From an uncultured Clostridia bacterium (GTDB lineage: Bacteria > Bacillota > Clostridia > Christensenellales > UBA1242), in contig CAJFOL010000099.1 of the NCBI GenBank assembly GCA_904397185.1, positions 1 through 8,094 of the forward strand: a DNA stretch of 8,094 nt, read 5' to 3'. Of the stretch, positions 7,786-8,094 are shown piece after piece. Made by a program: the position numbers and the translations under genes. Numbering within the stretch: the first letter of the stretch is position 1; each line of letters starts with the position of its first letter. The notes under the pieces were generated by a model. It worked only from the letters and a program-made list of their open reading frames with translations. It was not told where the DNA came from and did not search any database.

Positions 7786-7792
7786 TTGTTTT

Positions 7793-7796
7793 CTCC
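7793..7796 (-). promoter_or_regulatory. Ribosome binding site that fixes the start at 7785
   Basis: On the minus strand GGAG is followed by AAAACAA and then ATG, a 7-base spacing that is optimal for this start. The alternative in-frame ATG six codons upstream (7801-7803) has no Shine-Dalgarno sequence in front of it, only the -10 box of the promoter. Confidence 0.85.
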
Positions 7797-7804
7797 ATGT
7801 CATT

Positions 7805-7833
7805 ATTATACCAGCAACAATCAGTTAAGTCAA
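7805..7833 (-). promoter_or_regulatory. Sigma-A promoter of the unrecognised gene
   Basis: On the minus strand TTGACT (7833-7828) is followed by a 17-base spacer and TATAAT (7810-7805). A TG one base upstream of the -10 box makes it an extended -10 (TGGTATAAT). Transcription should begin near 7798, leaving a leader of only about 12-14 bases with the ribosome binding site almost at the 5' end. No operator-like inverted repeat is visible over the boxes. Confidence 0.85.
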
Positions 7834-7865
7834 ATGCGATAAAAATTTATTGAAAATATGTGGTG

Positions 7866-7903
7866 TGGCTGTGTAATTAATGGTAAGTTTTCAGCCATTT
7901 TTT
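7866..7903 (+). terminator. Possible orphan plus-strand terminator
   Basis: TGGCTG (7866-7871) can pair with CAGCCA (7892-7897), followed by six T residues (7898-7903). A competing, tighter hairpin pairs AATGGT (7879-7884) with GCCATT (7894-7899), using largely the same 3' arm. No plus-strand gene lies directly upstream, because the neighbour is a minus-strand gene. It may stop antisense read-through ahead of the tRNA, or may be a remnant. The stem is short, so the call is tentative. Confidence 0.45.
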
Positions 7904-7977
7904 ATTTGGTGACTTTAACTTTGTAAAATATATAACAGACAAAAAGCAAAATTTTTTAATTAATTTATTCAAAATTC

Positions 7978-8006
7978 TTGACAAAATAACTTTGTTATGC
8001 TATTCT
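7978..8006 (+). promoter_or_regulatory. Promoter of tRNA-Gly
   Basis: TTGACA (7978-7983), a 17-base spacer and TATTCT (8001-8006) with an upstream TGC form an extended -10 promoter. The 60 bases before it are extremely AT-rich and could act as an UP element. The start would be near 8013, about 10 bases before the mature tRNA 5' end. Confidence 0.85.
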
Positions 8007-8022
8007 TTTATAGTCAACATGT

Positions 8023-8093
8023 GCAGGTGTAGTTCAGTGGTAGAACACTAGCCTTCCAAGCTGGTTGCGAGGGTCCGATTCCCTTCACCTGCT
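8023..8093 (+). tRNA. tRNA-Gly (anticodon UCC)
   Basis: A full cloverleaf can be drawn. The acceptor stem is GCAGGTG with CACCTGC, and the D-arm contains AGTGGTAG with G18 and G19. The anticodon stem CTAGC/GCTGG (one U-G pair) has the 7-base loop CTTCCAA, giving UCC, which reads glycine GGA and probably other GGN codons. The T-stem is GAGGG/CCCTT. The discriminator base is U (8093). The final base of the window, C8094, fits the first C of an encoded CCA cut off by the edge. The T-loop is TCCGATT rather than TTCGATT, placing C at position 55, where U (pseudouridine) is almost universal. Other tRNA genes may follow beyond the window. Confidence 0.96.
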
Positions 8094-8094
8094 C

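Noticed and set aside
7857..7925. Small plus-strand frame of 22 codons starting at an ATG before the tRNA promoter
   Set aside because: There is no Shine-Dalgarno sequence in front of it, it overlaps the hairpins at 7866-7903, and the peptide shows no recognisable pattern.

Overview
The window looks like a chromosomal piece of a low-GC Bacillota, most likely a Clostridia-type lineage. The evidence is the AT-rich sequence, the strong GGAGG-type ribosome binding sites, a Gram-positive sporulation/division regulator (WhiA), and the gene order PHP phosphatase - whiA - dnaE - pfkA, which I know from clostridial genomes. The sequence alone does not support a finer placement. I see no insertion sequence, phage gene, CRISPR array or large repeat.

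Layout. Positions 1-54 hold the terminator of a gene to the left of the window. A near-consensus sigma-A promoter (77-104) then starts a tight plus-strand operon of four genes from 135 to 6409: a YcdX-like PHP metallophosphatase, whiA, dnaE (DNA polymerase III alpha) and a divergent pfkA. The gaps between genes are 3, 11 and 9 bases, and the ribosome binding sites of whiA and pfkA lie against or over the preceding stop codon. A hairpin at 6495-6534 ends the operon. The same hairpin overlaps the last codons of a convergent minus-strand gene (6517-7785) for a protein of 422 residues that I do not recognise. This gene has its own promoter (7805-7833), and its ribosome binding site and promoter fix the start at 7785. 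A short intergenic region carries an orphan hairpin terminator (7866-7903) and then a strong promoter (7978-8006) for a tRNA-Gly(UCC) that runs to the right edge. No stretch longer than 300 bases lacks a gene.

How it works together. The operon couples replication (DnaE), a growth/division regulator (WhiA), a glycolytic-type kinase (PfkA) and a small-molecule phosphatase. Related genomes, as I remember them, usually have rapZ and yvcK between the PHP gene and whiA; both are absent here.

The most notable points are a PfkA that has lost several residues used for ATP, effector and F6P binding and carries a CxxCxxC motif in the active-site loop, the unrecognised 422-residue protein, and a tRNA-Gly with C instead of U at position 55. 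I found no convincing new multi-gene system; most of the window is ordinary core genome.
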